Source: Parabacteroides sp. (GTDB taxonomy: Bacteria > Bacteroidota > Bacteroidia > Bacteroidales > Tannerellaceae). From it: a stretch of 32,766 bases of DNA. Below the pieces are notes generated by a model that did not search any database, was not told where the DNA came from, and was given only the letters and a program-made list of their open reading frames with translations. The translations under genes were made by a program, and so were the position numbers. The DNA lies in contig JAGPJL010000017.1 in NCBI GenBank assembly GCA_018054455.1, positions 1 through 32,766 of the forward strand, written 5' to 3'. Below, in pieces: positions 18,158-25,978 of this stretch. Within the stretch, counting starts at the first letter, position 1, and each line of letters starts with the position of its first letter.

Positions 18158-18173
18158 TTTATCGATCGATAAA
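18158..18173. promoter_or_regulatory. 16-nt perfect palindrome in a divergent intergenic region
   Basis: TTTATCGATCGATAAA reads identically on both strands. It lies between the minus-strand DUF418 promoter and the plus-strand pseudo-kinase promoter (TATATTTG at 18212-18219), where a shared operator could act on either gene. Confidence 0.4.
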
Positions 18174-18211
18174 AATGCGAGAATTATCTATGAATTAAAA
18201 ACTAATTTCAA

Positions 18212-18219
18212 TATATTTG
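18212..18219 (+). promoter_or_regulatory. -7 box of the kinase-like gene
   Basis: TATATTTG matches TAnnTTTG and ends only 15 nt before the ATG at 18235, implying a leader of about 10 nt. No clear TTTG lies at the expected -33 position. Confidence 0.45.
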
Positions 18220-18234
18220 TAGTTTTAGTACATA

Positions 18235-19086
18235 ATGGAAATAAAGCATACATATATACCATGGTTAGTTTGCTGCATATTGGCAGCTATTCTTATAGTT
18301 TTGCAGGGAATACTGCTCTATAACAGCTATGATATATTGATGGACCATTTTTCTCATGGCATGGCTCTTCTTGTCCTTTCATCGTTATTGATTTTTTCCA
18401 TTTTTGTTTTTTGCTCTTTATTCTTATTGTATTTGTTTTATAACAAACGATCGTTGGATGGCTTAAAAAAAGATTTTTTCAAGCAAGTTTCCTTTCAGTT
18501 GAAAGAACCTTTTCAAAAAGCTTACCATGCCAGCGATTTAAAAACAACTTTAGCCGAACTACACAGAGGCAACAACATTCTTCAGGTTATTATGGCTCTT
18601 TCGGAGGAACAGGAAGGTTTGCTGGAAGTCAATATGTCGCAGTTTAATGTGGTAGAAGAACTGGAACTTCTTAAAGACAGGTATTTATCAGAAACAGCAA
18701 TTCCGCTTACTATCAGAATAACCGACAGACTAGAGTCTCCGCTGGTTGAAGCAGATAAAGAACACCTGTTGCTTTGTGTTGGACTAGCCATTGAGTTTGT
18801 TCTCAGACACTCACCCGAAAGTGCCTATATCCAACTGATAACGGATAAGAAAAAAAACGTTTTTTCCCTTTCAATTTTTGCAGATGGAATAAAGATAAAT
18901 AAAGAGAAGAACAGCTATTATGTGGAAACGAAAGAAGGTGAAATGAAGAAAATCAGTCAGCCTGAAATGGGATTATCCTACATACAAACGATTACTAAAA
19001 AGCAAAAAGGATGGATCGAGTTTGCCAATCATTTCAAACAAAACGATGAGTTCCGAATCTGTATTCCTCAGCCCCGAAAGTTATAA
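18235..19086 (+). CDS. histidine-kinase-like membrane protein, predicted pseudokinase
   Basis: A 283-aa protein with two membrane helices (about 8-30 and 44-69) and no extended periplasmic sensor. The cytoplasmic part aligns by eye with sensor kinases: FFKQVSFQLKEPFQKAY (81-97) corresponds to the HisKA motif F-x5-H-E-x-K-x-P, but Phe87 and Gln88 replace the His-Glu pair. The ATPase part is also eroded: the N-box region (182-192, VGLAIEFVLRH) has no Asn, the G1 box is reduced to ADGIKI (216-221) and the G2 region to MGLSYIQTI. The end KQKGWIEF...FRICIP keeps the fold signature. I infer a pseudokinase acting through protein interaction. No response regulator is in the same operon; the convergent LytTR gene ends 4 nt away. 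Confidence 0.78.
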   Translation: MEIKHTYIPWLVCCILAAILIVLQGILLYNSYDILMDHFSHGMALLVLSSLLIFSIFVFCSLFLLYLFYNKRSLDGLKKDFFKQVSFQLKEPFQKAYHASDLKTTLAELHRGNNILQVIMALSEEQEGLLEVNMSQFNVVEELELLKDRYLSETAIPLTIRITDRLESPLVEADKEHLLLCVGLAIEFVLRHSPESAYIQLITDKKKNVFSLSIFADGIKINKEKNSYYVETKEGEMKKISQPEMGLSYIQTITKKQKGWIEFANHFKQNDEFRICIPQPRKL

Positions 19087-19096
19087 TATATTATAA
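19081..19096. repeat. palindrome spanning two convergent stop codons
   Basis: TTATAATATATTATAA is a perfect 16-nt palindrome. It contains the TAA stop of the plus-strand gene (19084-19086) and the TAA stop of the minus-strand gene (plus-strand TTA at 19091-19093). No GC-rich terminator separates the genes, so the transcripts probably overlap. Confidence 0.6.
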
Positions 19097-19885
19097 AGCA
19101 AGTCTTTCTTTCAGAAGCTTATATCCGGCACTGCTTGCCCGCAGGCAAGTCCCGTTCTTTAGCAACACATGATACGTTTCTTTACCGTACAACTCTACAC
19201 GAAGAATCTGTTCAATGTTAATAATGCACGACCTATGTATTCGTACAAAACGGTTCGAAGGCAAATGAGTCTCAAAGTACTTCATCGTTTGTTCTTTAAG
19301 ATACTGCCCGTTGGGTGAGAATAGGAGAACATAATCGCCCTCAGCCTGCAGGTAAATAAGTTCCTCCAGTCTGATTATGTGAATACGGGTACCCGACTTA
19401 ACTGCTACATGGTCGGTAATCTCTTGTGTTTGTTCAGCCAATGCGGGCGAATTTTGTGTTTCCTGAACCAAAGCAACCTCATTGTTTTCCGTAATTCGAC
19501 ATAGTCTGTACCATTGAAGCAAGATAACCCAAGTCAAAATCCCCGCAATAACCCGAAAAGGAAGCGAATAAATAAAAAAAGAATAGATAGCCTGATCTTT
19601 AAAATGACAAAGATATAAGCTGGCATACGTAATGAATAACCAGAAGCCAATAACAACGAATGTAAGCAACACATCCAGCAACAGCGAACGGCTTACATCC
19701 AGCATATACCAGAGAAAATAGCCGAAACAACTTAACCAAAGAACAGAGAAGAAACTATCGGCCACAGTTTCCTCCAGTGGAGCGTTTCCGTAATACATAA
19801 GAAACGCCCACTGAACGGAAGCTGTAAGCAGAATCAGTACTCCGCCAAATATCTTTACCTTTGTAGATGCAAGGAATGGGTGCAT
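19091..19885 (-). CDS. membrane-anchored LytTR-type transcription regulator
   Basis: A 264-aa protein with four membrane helices (about 11-31, 45-61, 68-92, 103-127), a polar linker (about 130-160) and a C-terminal LytTR DNA-binding domain (about 160-262) with IIRLEELIYLQAEGDYVLLF and RFVRIHRSCIINIEQI. There is no receiver domain and no kinase. LytTR proteins of this build bind direct-repeat promoter sites while membrane-bound; the membrane part presumably senses a signal or a partner. It follows the LiaF-like gene by 12 nt, so the two form an operon and may form a sensing complex. Confidence 0.9.
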   Translation of the reverse strand: MHPFLASTKVKIFGGVLILLTASVQWAFLMYYGNAPLEETVADSFFSVLWLSCFGYFLWYMLDVSRSLLLDVLLTFVVIGFWLFITYASLYLCHFKDQAIYSFFIYSLPFRVIAGILTWVILLQWYRLCRITENNEVALVQETQNSPALAEQTQEITDHVAVKSGTRIHIIRLEELIYLQAEGDYVLLFSPNGQYLKEQTMKYFETHLPSNRFVRIHRSCIINIEQILRVELYGKETYHVLLKNGTCLRASSAGYKLLKERLAL

Positions 19886-19897
19886 GCTTTTCTTAGA

Positions 19898-20683
19898 TTA
19901 TCCTTTTATATCCAGGCTTCCGAAAGTTACCGTCCCCCGTATAACAAGTGTGCGGCTACTGTCAGTTTCCGTGCTCGCCATAAACCGTTTATCTTCCGAC
20001 GAACCCAGGAAAGGACGTGTTTCGTTACGGACATTCCAATCAACAGGAACATATAAGTCAATGCTGCCAAAATAGCAATTCACGTTTATCACGGTGTTTC
20101 CGTAAGGCAATGAGCTTTTACGTAAATCAATCCGGGTGGCACCAAATCCGTTTTCAATATAACCACCGTTAAATACAGGATCCAGTACAATACGCTGTAC
20201 ATCGCCAAAGGTATTCCTGGAATCAACATACCCGTCTTTTCCTTCATATACCGTTGTGAATTCGTGATGGTGATGATGATCACGACGTTCATGAGACTCA
20301 TACCCGTCATCTCTGTTTCTTTTTTTCATCAGGAGTCCGATCCCTAAAAGAATAAAGATTATCGGCCAGAAGGTAAACATCATCCCATGATCAATGAATC
20401 CCATATCCTGAGCCATAAATACACAACCTAAAAGAAGAAGCACAAAACCACCCGGATAATTTTTGCTGGCAAGCAAAATAATTCCGATAACGATTAATAG
20501 CGTCTGCCAGGAAACAAGAAAACTAAAAATCGAATGATCGATCATGTTCATATTTCTAGCCAGGAACAGGAAGCCCCCAATAATAAACAGAATGGGGATA
20601 AGAACAGATTTAGGTGTGCCCGACTTAGGTTGTCTGGGTTCCTGCGGTTGCTTAGATTGCTGAGGAGGATCAATAATTTCCAT
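19898..20683 (-). CDS. LiaF-like membrane protein (DUF5668/LiaI-LiaF-like)
   Basis: A 261-aa protein with a Pro/Gln-rich cytoplasmic N-terminus (1-25), four closely spaced membrane segments (about 27-43, 54-72, 77-91, 102-119) of the LiaI-LiaF/DUF5668 type, a charged linker with five consecutive histidines (136-140) and a C-terminal beta-rich domain (about 155-261) containing NTFGDVQRI, GYIENGFGATRIDLRKS, NVNCYFGSIDLYVP and GTVTFGSLDIKG, as in the LiaF C-terminal cell-wall-active-antibiotics-response domain. LiaF of Firmicutes restrains the LiaRS envelope-stress system. Here the partner in the operon is a membrane LytTR protein, suggesting an analogous LiaF-regulator pair. The His run may bind metal or be incidental. 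A good promoter lies at 20712-20742. Confidence 0.88.
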   Translation of the reverse strand: MEIIDPPQQSKQPQEPRQPKSGTPKSVLIPILFIIGGFLFLARNMNMIDHSIFSFLVSWQTLLIVIGIILLASKNYPGGFVLLLLGCVFMAQDMGFIDHGMMFTFWPIIFILLGIGLLMKKRNRDDGYESHERRDHHHHHEFTTVYEGKDGYVDSRNTFGDVQRIVLDPVFNGGYIENGFGATRIDLRKSSLPYGNTVINVNCYFGSIDLYVPVDWNVRNETRPFLGSSEDKRFMASTETDSSRTLVIRGTVTFGSLDIKG

Positions 20684-20711
20684 AATTCATTTGTATTAAA
20701 TTAATATACGG

Positions 20712-20742
20712 CAAATGTATAGCTGGTCTTTTCATTAAACAA
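20712..20742 (-). promoter_or_regulatory. promoter of the LiaF-like/LytTR operon
   Basis: On the minus strand TTG (20742-20740) and TACATTTG (20719-20712) are 20 nt apart. The start codon at 20683 lies 28 nt beyond the -7 box. Confidence 0.6.
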
Positions 20743-20893
20743 TAGAAATTAGCCCATTAGCGGCTAAAAAGCGATGAACAACGGAAAAAACCCGACGATT
20801 TACGACTCATCATTGGCAAAGATAATAAAATACCTGAAGTCAAACTCTAAGTTACTGAATAATCAATTTCGAAAGATCACAGGTTTTATTGTG

Positions 20894-20923
20894 TTGCAAG
20901 ATTCTTAAATTGATTTATCTTTA
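20894..20923 (+). promoter_or_regulatory. probable promoter of the SDR/HTCS genes
   Basis: TTG at 20894-20896 and TATCTTTA at 20916-20923 are 19 nt apart. The last base of the -7 box deviates from consensus. The leader to the ATG at 20980 would be about 50 nt. Confidence 0.45.
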
Positions 20924-20979
20924 TATCCAAATAGAGGTTTGCACAAAAAAGACACCTTGAAGAAATAAAGCACTATCAA

Positions 20980-21708
20980 ATGAAACGAGTAATAATAATA
21001 GGAGGTACCTCTGGTATTGGATACCATTTAGCGAAAGGATATCTAAAAAAAGGATGGAGGGTAGGTGTGGCAGGCAGACGCGAAAAGGAATTGGAAACCT
21101 TACGTGCAGAAGCTCCTGAAATGATAGAAATACAACCGTTGGATGTAACCAGCGAAGATGCTTCCGAAAAATTGCAGTTGCTTATAAATAAGCTGGGCGG
21201 GATGGACCTGTTTGTGTTAAGTGCCGGTATAGGTCACCAGAACCGGCAGCTAAATCCTGAGATAGAAATCAACACCGCGCAAACCAACGTGGTAGGTTTT
21301 ATTCGCATGGTAACCACCGCTTTTCATTATTTTAAAGAACAGGGCAAAGGACACTTGTCTGTAATCAGTTCTGTTGCCGGCACCAAAGGTTTGGGTGTTG
21401 CTCCGGCATACTCGGCAACCAAGGGGTTTCAGAATCTTTACATGGACGCTCTGGCGCAGCAAGCACACATGGAAAAGCTACACATCACCTTTACAGATAT
21501 CCGCCCCGGCTTCGTGGAAACCGATCTTTTAAAAACCGGAACTTATCCCATGCTGATGAAGCCAGGTAAGGTGGCAAAACTGATCATGAAAGCACTGAAA
21601 AATAAGAAACGAGTTGTGGTAATCGACTACAGATACGCAGTAATCGTTTTCTTCTGGCGACTGGTTCCAAGATGGATTTGGGAAAGAGTATCGGTCAAAA
21701 ACAAGTAA
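20980..21708 (+). CDS. SDR family NAD(P)-dependent oxidoreductase
   Basis: A 242-aa Rossmann-fold short-chain dehydrogenase/reductase. The cofactor loop is GGTSGIG (8-14), followed by AGRREKEL (basic residues favouring NADPH), LSAGIG (80-85, in place of NNAG), the catalytic Ser (130 or 131) and Tyr144-x3-Lys148 in YSATKGF. The C-terminus is hydrophobic and basic (YAVIVFFWRLVPRWIWERVS), suggesting membrane association. Its substrate is unknown. The stop codon is only 2 nt before the HTCS start at 21711, so the two genes are likely translationally coupled, an unusual partner for an HTCS. Confidence 0.92.
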   Translation: MKRVIIIGGTSGIGYHLAKGYLKKGWRVGVAGRREKELETLRAEAPEMIEIQPLDVTSEDASEKLQLLINKLGGMDLFVLSAGIGHQNRQLNPEIEINTAQTNVVGFIRMVTTAFHYFKEQGKGHLSVISSVAGTKGLGVAPAYSATKGFQNLYMDALAQQAHMEKLHITFTDIRPGFVETDLLKTGTYPMLMKPGKVAKLIMKALKNKKRVVVIDYRYAVIVFFWRLVPRWIWERVSVKNK

Positions 21709-21710
21709 AA

Positions 21711-24700
21711 ATGAGTAAACGTTTTCACTCTATAGTCTGTATACTCATATTCTCTTTGGCAACCAACTTTGTCTGGGGGATAACGACAGATAAAGATAAA
21801 AAATATTATTTCCAGCGATTGAATATCAGCGACGGGCTCTCTCAAAATACTATCCATGATATTTTGCAGGATAGTCAGGGATTTATGTGGTTTGGAACCA
21901 AAGACGGCTTAAACAGGTATGATGGTCTTTCTATTCGGGTTTTTCGTAAAGAAGGAGGTACACTTGGTAATAATTTTATAACCACGCTTTACGAAGACAC
22001 CAAAGGAAATATCTGGGTAGGTACAGATGCGGGAGTATATGTGTACTCCCGCGAAACGGAATCCTTCCGACCGTTTTTAGTCAAAAGCAGTGAAAATACG
22101 GTTATAATGCATCCTGTAACAAGCATTATCGGAGATAAAGAGGGTAATATCTGGATTTCAGTCGATTCGCAGGGACTGTTCTGTTATCAACCAGAACAAA
22201 ATACGCTCCAAAATTACTTGTTCAACAAATCTAAGCAGACTGTCTCAGGAAATGTTACCCATTTTTTGTTCGATCAAAAAGGCAGATGCTGGATAAGCAT
22301 CTATTCAGATAATCTCTATTACACAGACGATCACTTTAAAACCCTCAAACCATTTGTTTCCGATACTGGCGACAACCCATTTAAGGACGATATCATTAAC
22401 AAGATTGTTGCTGGTCCTCACCAATCCTTGTTTGTAGGATCTTCGAAAGGGGGACTTAAGGAAATCAATCTGCAAACAGGTAAAGTGCGCGACCTCTTAT
22501 CCGAGATAAAAGCAAAAGAACCTGTTTACGTGCGTGAAATTGCGTTCAATTCGGACGATGAACTTTGGATAGGAACAGAGTCGGGACTCTATATATACAC
22601 TATGTATACAGGGAAAATTATTCATTTGCTTAACGACGACGGAGATAACTATTCATTGTCCGACAATGCAATCTATTCCCTTTATAAAGACAGGGAAGGT
22701 GGGATGTGGATTGGATCTTTCTTCGGAGGACTTAATTATTACCCCAAAGGGTATACTTACTTTGAGAAGTTTTATCCTCAGGGAGCAGATGGATTCAAAT
22801 TCGGCAAAAGGGTTCGCGAATTCTGCAAAGGAAATGATGGCACTATTTGGATCGGAACAGAAGATAAAGGATTATTTAATTTTAATCCGTCAACAGGCAG
22901 GATTCAACCTTTTGTTAACCCCAGGATACATAACAATGTGCACGGACTTTGTCTCGACGGCGATTACCTGTGGGTGGGAACCTTTTCGAAAGGACTATAC
23001 CGGATTCATTTAAAAAATAAAGAAGTAAAAACTTACGTTAAAGCAATCGGAGAGAATACATTAAATTCGAACGATATTTTTTCCATTTACCGTTCCAAAA
23101 CAGGTGTTTTATGGGTAGGTACTACCTACGGATTGCTTACTTATAACAGACAGACCGACGATTTTACCCGGATAAGTGAACTGAATGGAATCTTTGTTTA
23201 TGATATTCAGGAAGACTATTCCGGAAATCTTTGGATTGCAACCTATGCAAATGGTGTTTATTACCTAGATAAGTCAACAAAAAGATGGAATCAGTTTGTA
23301 CACAATAAAAACAATCCACACAGTTTGCCCAACGATAAAGTCCTCAGTATTTTCGAAGACAGCAAGAAAAGGCTTTGGTTTACTACGCAAGGAGGAGGTT
23401 TTTGCCAGTACGATGAAAACAACAAACAATTTATTCGATACGATTCTAAGTCTTTAAGTATCCCATCCAACATTGTTTTCAATATAATTGAAGATAATAC
23501 CGGAATATTTTGGGTAACCACCAACAACGGGCTTCTTTCTTTTAATCCCGAAACATTGGCCACCAAAATATATACCGTTTCCAGCGGGTTGTTAAGTAAC
23601 CAGTTTAACTACCAGTCAGGCTATAAAGACGATTCAGGGAAAATATATGCAGGAAGCATTAATGGATTTATCGGATTCGATCCCGCTCAATTTACAGAGA
23701 ATAATTACATCCCCCCGGTTGTAATAACAGACTTTCTGCTGTTCAACCGTCAGGTTCCGGTAGGTACCAAAAAATCGCCGTTAACAAAAAGCATTACCTT
23801 ATCGGACCAAATAACCTTAAAATCCAATCAGAATTCATTTTCATTCCGTATTGCAGCGCTAAGTTATCAGTCTCCGAAAATGAACCAACTCATGTATAAG
23901 CTCGAGGGATTCGACAAAGAATGGTTTAGTGCAAAAGAAGCACCGGTTATCAACTATTCGAACTTACCCTATGGCACCTATACCTTTATGGTAAAAGGAT
24001 CGAACAGCGACGGATTGTGGAACGAAACACCAACCACCCTACGGATTCGTATTCTCCCGCCATTCTATTTATCCTATTGGGCATTTGCCGGCTATTTTCT
24101 GATTGGCATACTCATGATCTATGGAGTCTTCAGATACCTGAAAAACCGGAGTGCTCAGAAACACCGCCTTCAGATGGATAAATTTGAACGGGAAAAAGAA
24201 CGTGAACTGTATAAATCAAAAATAGATTTCTTTACCCACGTGGCGCACGAAATCAGAACACCTTTAACCCTGATCAAAAGCCCGTTGGAAAACGTACTGA
24301 AAGAAAATAAATTTGAACCGGAGGTAAAAGAAGACCTTCAGATAATGAGTCAGAATACCAACCGGCTGCTCGATTTAACCAACCAGCTGTTGGATTTCAG
24401 AAAAACGGAAAACGAACAATTCCGGCTTAGTTATGTGGATTGTAATATCTCAGATATACTATCAGCTATCCACATTCGGTTTATGCCCCTTGCCAAACAG
24501 AGGGGAATTGATTTCAGCCTGGATCTTCCTGAACAAAGCCTCTATGCTTCCTGCGACCGTGAAGCGTTGATAAAAATAGTGAGCAACCTATTCTCCAATG
24601 CTGTAAACCATGCCGAAAGCTACATCAAGGTAACGCTTTCGCTTCCGGATGCCGGTACGTGTTTTTCCATCCGGGTAAGTAACGACGGAGAGGTGGTACC

Positions 24701-25736
24701 CCCCGAAGTACGCGACGATATATTTAAACCGTTTGTGCAATACAAAGAAGGGAATAAAAAACAAACATCAGGTACAGGCATCGGACTGGCACTTTCGCGC
24801 TCGTTAGCCGAGCTGCATGAGGGAACGCTGGAAATGGACGATTCGCTTCAAACAAACAACTTCATCCTAACGCTACCTGTAAAGCATGAGCAAACAATCC
24901 AGCTGCATCCGGAGATAAGCATTTCCACAGATGAAACGGAAATTAGTACAATCAATCTGCCCGAAGCCGATACTCATCAAATGGCCGTTGTGCTGGTTGT
25001 GGAAGACAACCCCGAAATGAATGCCTATATCTGTCGTCATCTGTCTCCTTTCTACACCGTATTATCGGCAGCAAACGGACAAGCGGCTATCGAGCTGCTT
25101 GATGCTAACTATGTAAGCCTGATTGTCAGCGATATTATGATGCCTCAAATTGATGGATTGGAACTTTGCAGCCGGGTAAAATCAGATCTATCTTACAGCC
25201 ATATTCCCGTTGTCCTGCTAACGGCCAAATCCAACCTGCAATCCAAGATCGAAGGATTGAGATCCGGAGCGGACGCCTATATAGAAAAACCATTTTCGGT
25301 AGAATACCTGCAGGTCTGTATATCCAACCTGCTTACCAACCGAGAGAAGCTGAGACAAACCTTTGTAAGCTCACCGTTCGTAAGCACCAATTCGATGGCA
25401 ATAACCAAAGCCGACGAATCATTTCTTAAGAACCTGAACCTTCAGGTAGACATCCACATGCAAGATCCGGATTTTTGTCTGGACGATCTGGCAGGTATTA
25501 TGAATATGAGCCGTTCAAGTCTTAACCGAAAGATAAAAGGAATGCTTGATCTGACACCCAACGACTACATCCGCCTCGAACGACTAAAGAAAGCCGCTCA
25601 ATTGTTGCAGGAAGGAGAATGCAAAATAAACGAAATCTGTTATCGTGTAGGATTCAATACCCCGTCTTACTTTACCAAATGTTTCCAAAAGCAATTCGGA
25701 GTGCTACCCAAAGATTTTGTGAAACCAACTTTGTAG
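21711..25736 (+). CDS. hybrid two-component system sensor/regulator (HTCS)
   Basis: A 1341-aa single-protein two-component system. Order: signal peptide (about 1-23); periplasmic two-component-regulator propeller repeats (recurrent MWFGTKDGLNRYDG-like units, about 25-690); Y_Y_Y domain (about 695-780, YKLEGFDKEW and NLPYGTYTFMVKG); membrane helix (about 784-812); HisKA with HVAHEIRTPLTLI (phospho-acceptor His846); HATPase with SNLFSNAVNHA and GTGIGLALS; receiver domain (VVLVVEDNPE, phospho-acceptor Asp1141 in SDIMMPQ); AraC-type HTH (about 1235-1341, MNMSRSSLNRKIKGM). HTCS proteins bind an oligosaccharide in the periplasm and activate an adjacent polysaccharide utilisation operon, here probably the glycosidase genes from 25979. 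The frame extends to 21672, but the signal peptide supports ATG 21711. Confidence 0.96.
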   Translation: MSKRFHSIVCILIFSLATNFVWGITTDKDKKYYFQRLNISDGLSQNTIHDILQDSQGFMWFGTKDGLNRYDGLSIRVFRKEGGTLGNNFITTLYEDTKGNIWVGTDAGVYVYSRETESFRPFLVKSSENTVIMHPVTSIIGDKEGNIWISVDSQGLFCYQPEQNTLQNYLFNKSKQTVSGNVTHFLFDQKGRCWISIYSDNLYYTDDHFKTLKPFVSDTGDNPFKDDIINKIVAGPHQSLFVGSSKGGLKEINLQTGKVRDLLSEIKAKEPVYVREIAFNSDDELWIGTESGLYIYTMYTGKIIHLLNDDGDNYSLSDNAIYSLYKDREGGMWIGSFFGGLNYYPKGYTYFEKFYPQGADGFKFGKRVREFCKGNDGTIWIGTEDKGLFNFNPSTGRIQPFVNPRIHNNVHGLCLDGDYLWVGTFSKGLYRIHLKNKEVKTYVKAIGENTLNSNDIFSIYRSKTGVLWVGTTYGLLTYNRQTDDFTRISELNGIFVYDIQEDYSGNLWIATYANGVYYLDKSTKRWNQFVHNKNNPHSLPNDKVLSIFEDSKKRLWFTTQGGGFCQYDENNKQFIRYDSKSLSIPSNIVFNIIEDNTGIFWVTTNNGLLSFNPETLATKIYTVSSGLLSNQFNYQSGYKDDSGKIYAGSINGFIGFDPAQFTENNYIPPVVITDFLLFNRQVPVGTKKSPLTKSITLSDQITLKSNQNSFSFRIAALSYQSPKMNQLMYKLEGFDKEWFSAKEAPVINYSNLPYGTYTFMVKGSNSDGLWNETPTTLRIRILPPFYLSYWAFAGYFLIGILMIYGVFRYLKNRSAQKHRLQMDKFEREKERELYKSKIDFFTHVAHEIRTPLTLIKSPLENVLKENKFEPEVKEDLQIMSQNTNRLLDLTNQLLDFRKTENEQFRLSYVDCNISDILSAIHIRFMPLAKQRGIDFSLDLPEQSLYASCDREALIKIVSNLFSNAVNHAESYIKVTLSLPDAGTCFSIRVSNDGEVVPPEVRDDIFKPFVQYKEGNKKQTSGTGIGLALSRSLAELHEGTLEMDDSLQTNNFILTLPVKHEQTIQLHPEISISTDETEISTINLPEADTHQMAVVLVVEDNPEMNAYICRHLSPFYTVLSAANGQAAIELLDANYVSLIVSDIMMPQIDGLELCSRVKSDLSYSHIPVVLLTAKSNLQSKIEGLRSGADAYIEKPFSVEYLQVCISNLLTNREKLRQTFVSSPFVSTNSMAITKADESFLKNLNLQVDIHMQDPDFCLDDLAGIMNMSRSSLNRKIKGMLDLTPNDYIRLERLKKAAQLLQEGECKINEICYRVGFNTPSYFTKCFQKQFGVLPKDFVKPTL

Positions 25737-25824
25737 TTCGTCAACTTATAAACCGGAATTACAACGTAACCGATCTTTATTGGAACAATCTGGTCAAAAG
25801 TCCTTGCAGAAAGGATATTTGATT

Positions 25825-25885
25825 CGATTGTTCTATAGATTGGATAGATTGTTTCACTCTTTTTTTACTTAATCAGATACATTTG
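25825..25885 (+). promoter_or_regulatory. candidate HTCS-responsive promoter region
   Basis: ATAGATTG occurs at 25835-25842 and 25844-25851 (9-nt step), with a related CGATTG at 25825-25830. A -7 match TACATTTG follows at 25878-25885, with a leader of about 90 nt to the GH43 gene at 25979. No proper -33 element is present, as expected for an activator-dependent promoter. The assignment to the HTCS is inference. The rest of 25737-25978 shows no gene. Confidence 0.35.
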
Positions 25886-25978
25886 CCTTCGGTTCTATTG
25901 CGTGTTAACCGCAACAACGATTCGGAAACGCACCAGTCGGTTTGTTTTCAGTATTTAGTCAACTTAATAAACTAATAT

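Noticed and set aside
20250-20300. Histidine-codon run in the LiaF-like gene as a separate repeat element
   Set aside because: Five adjacent His codons in the linker are within normal coding variation; it is noted in the gene entry instead.
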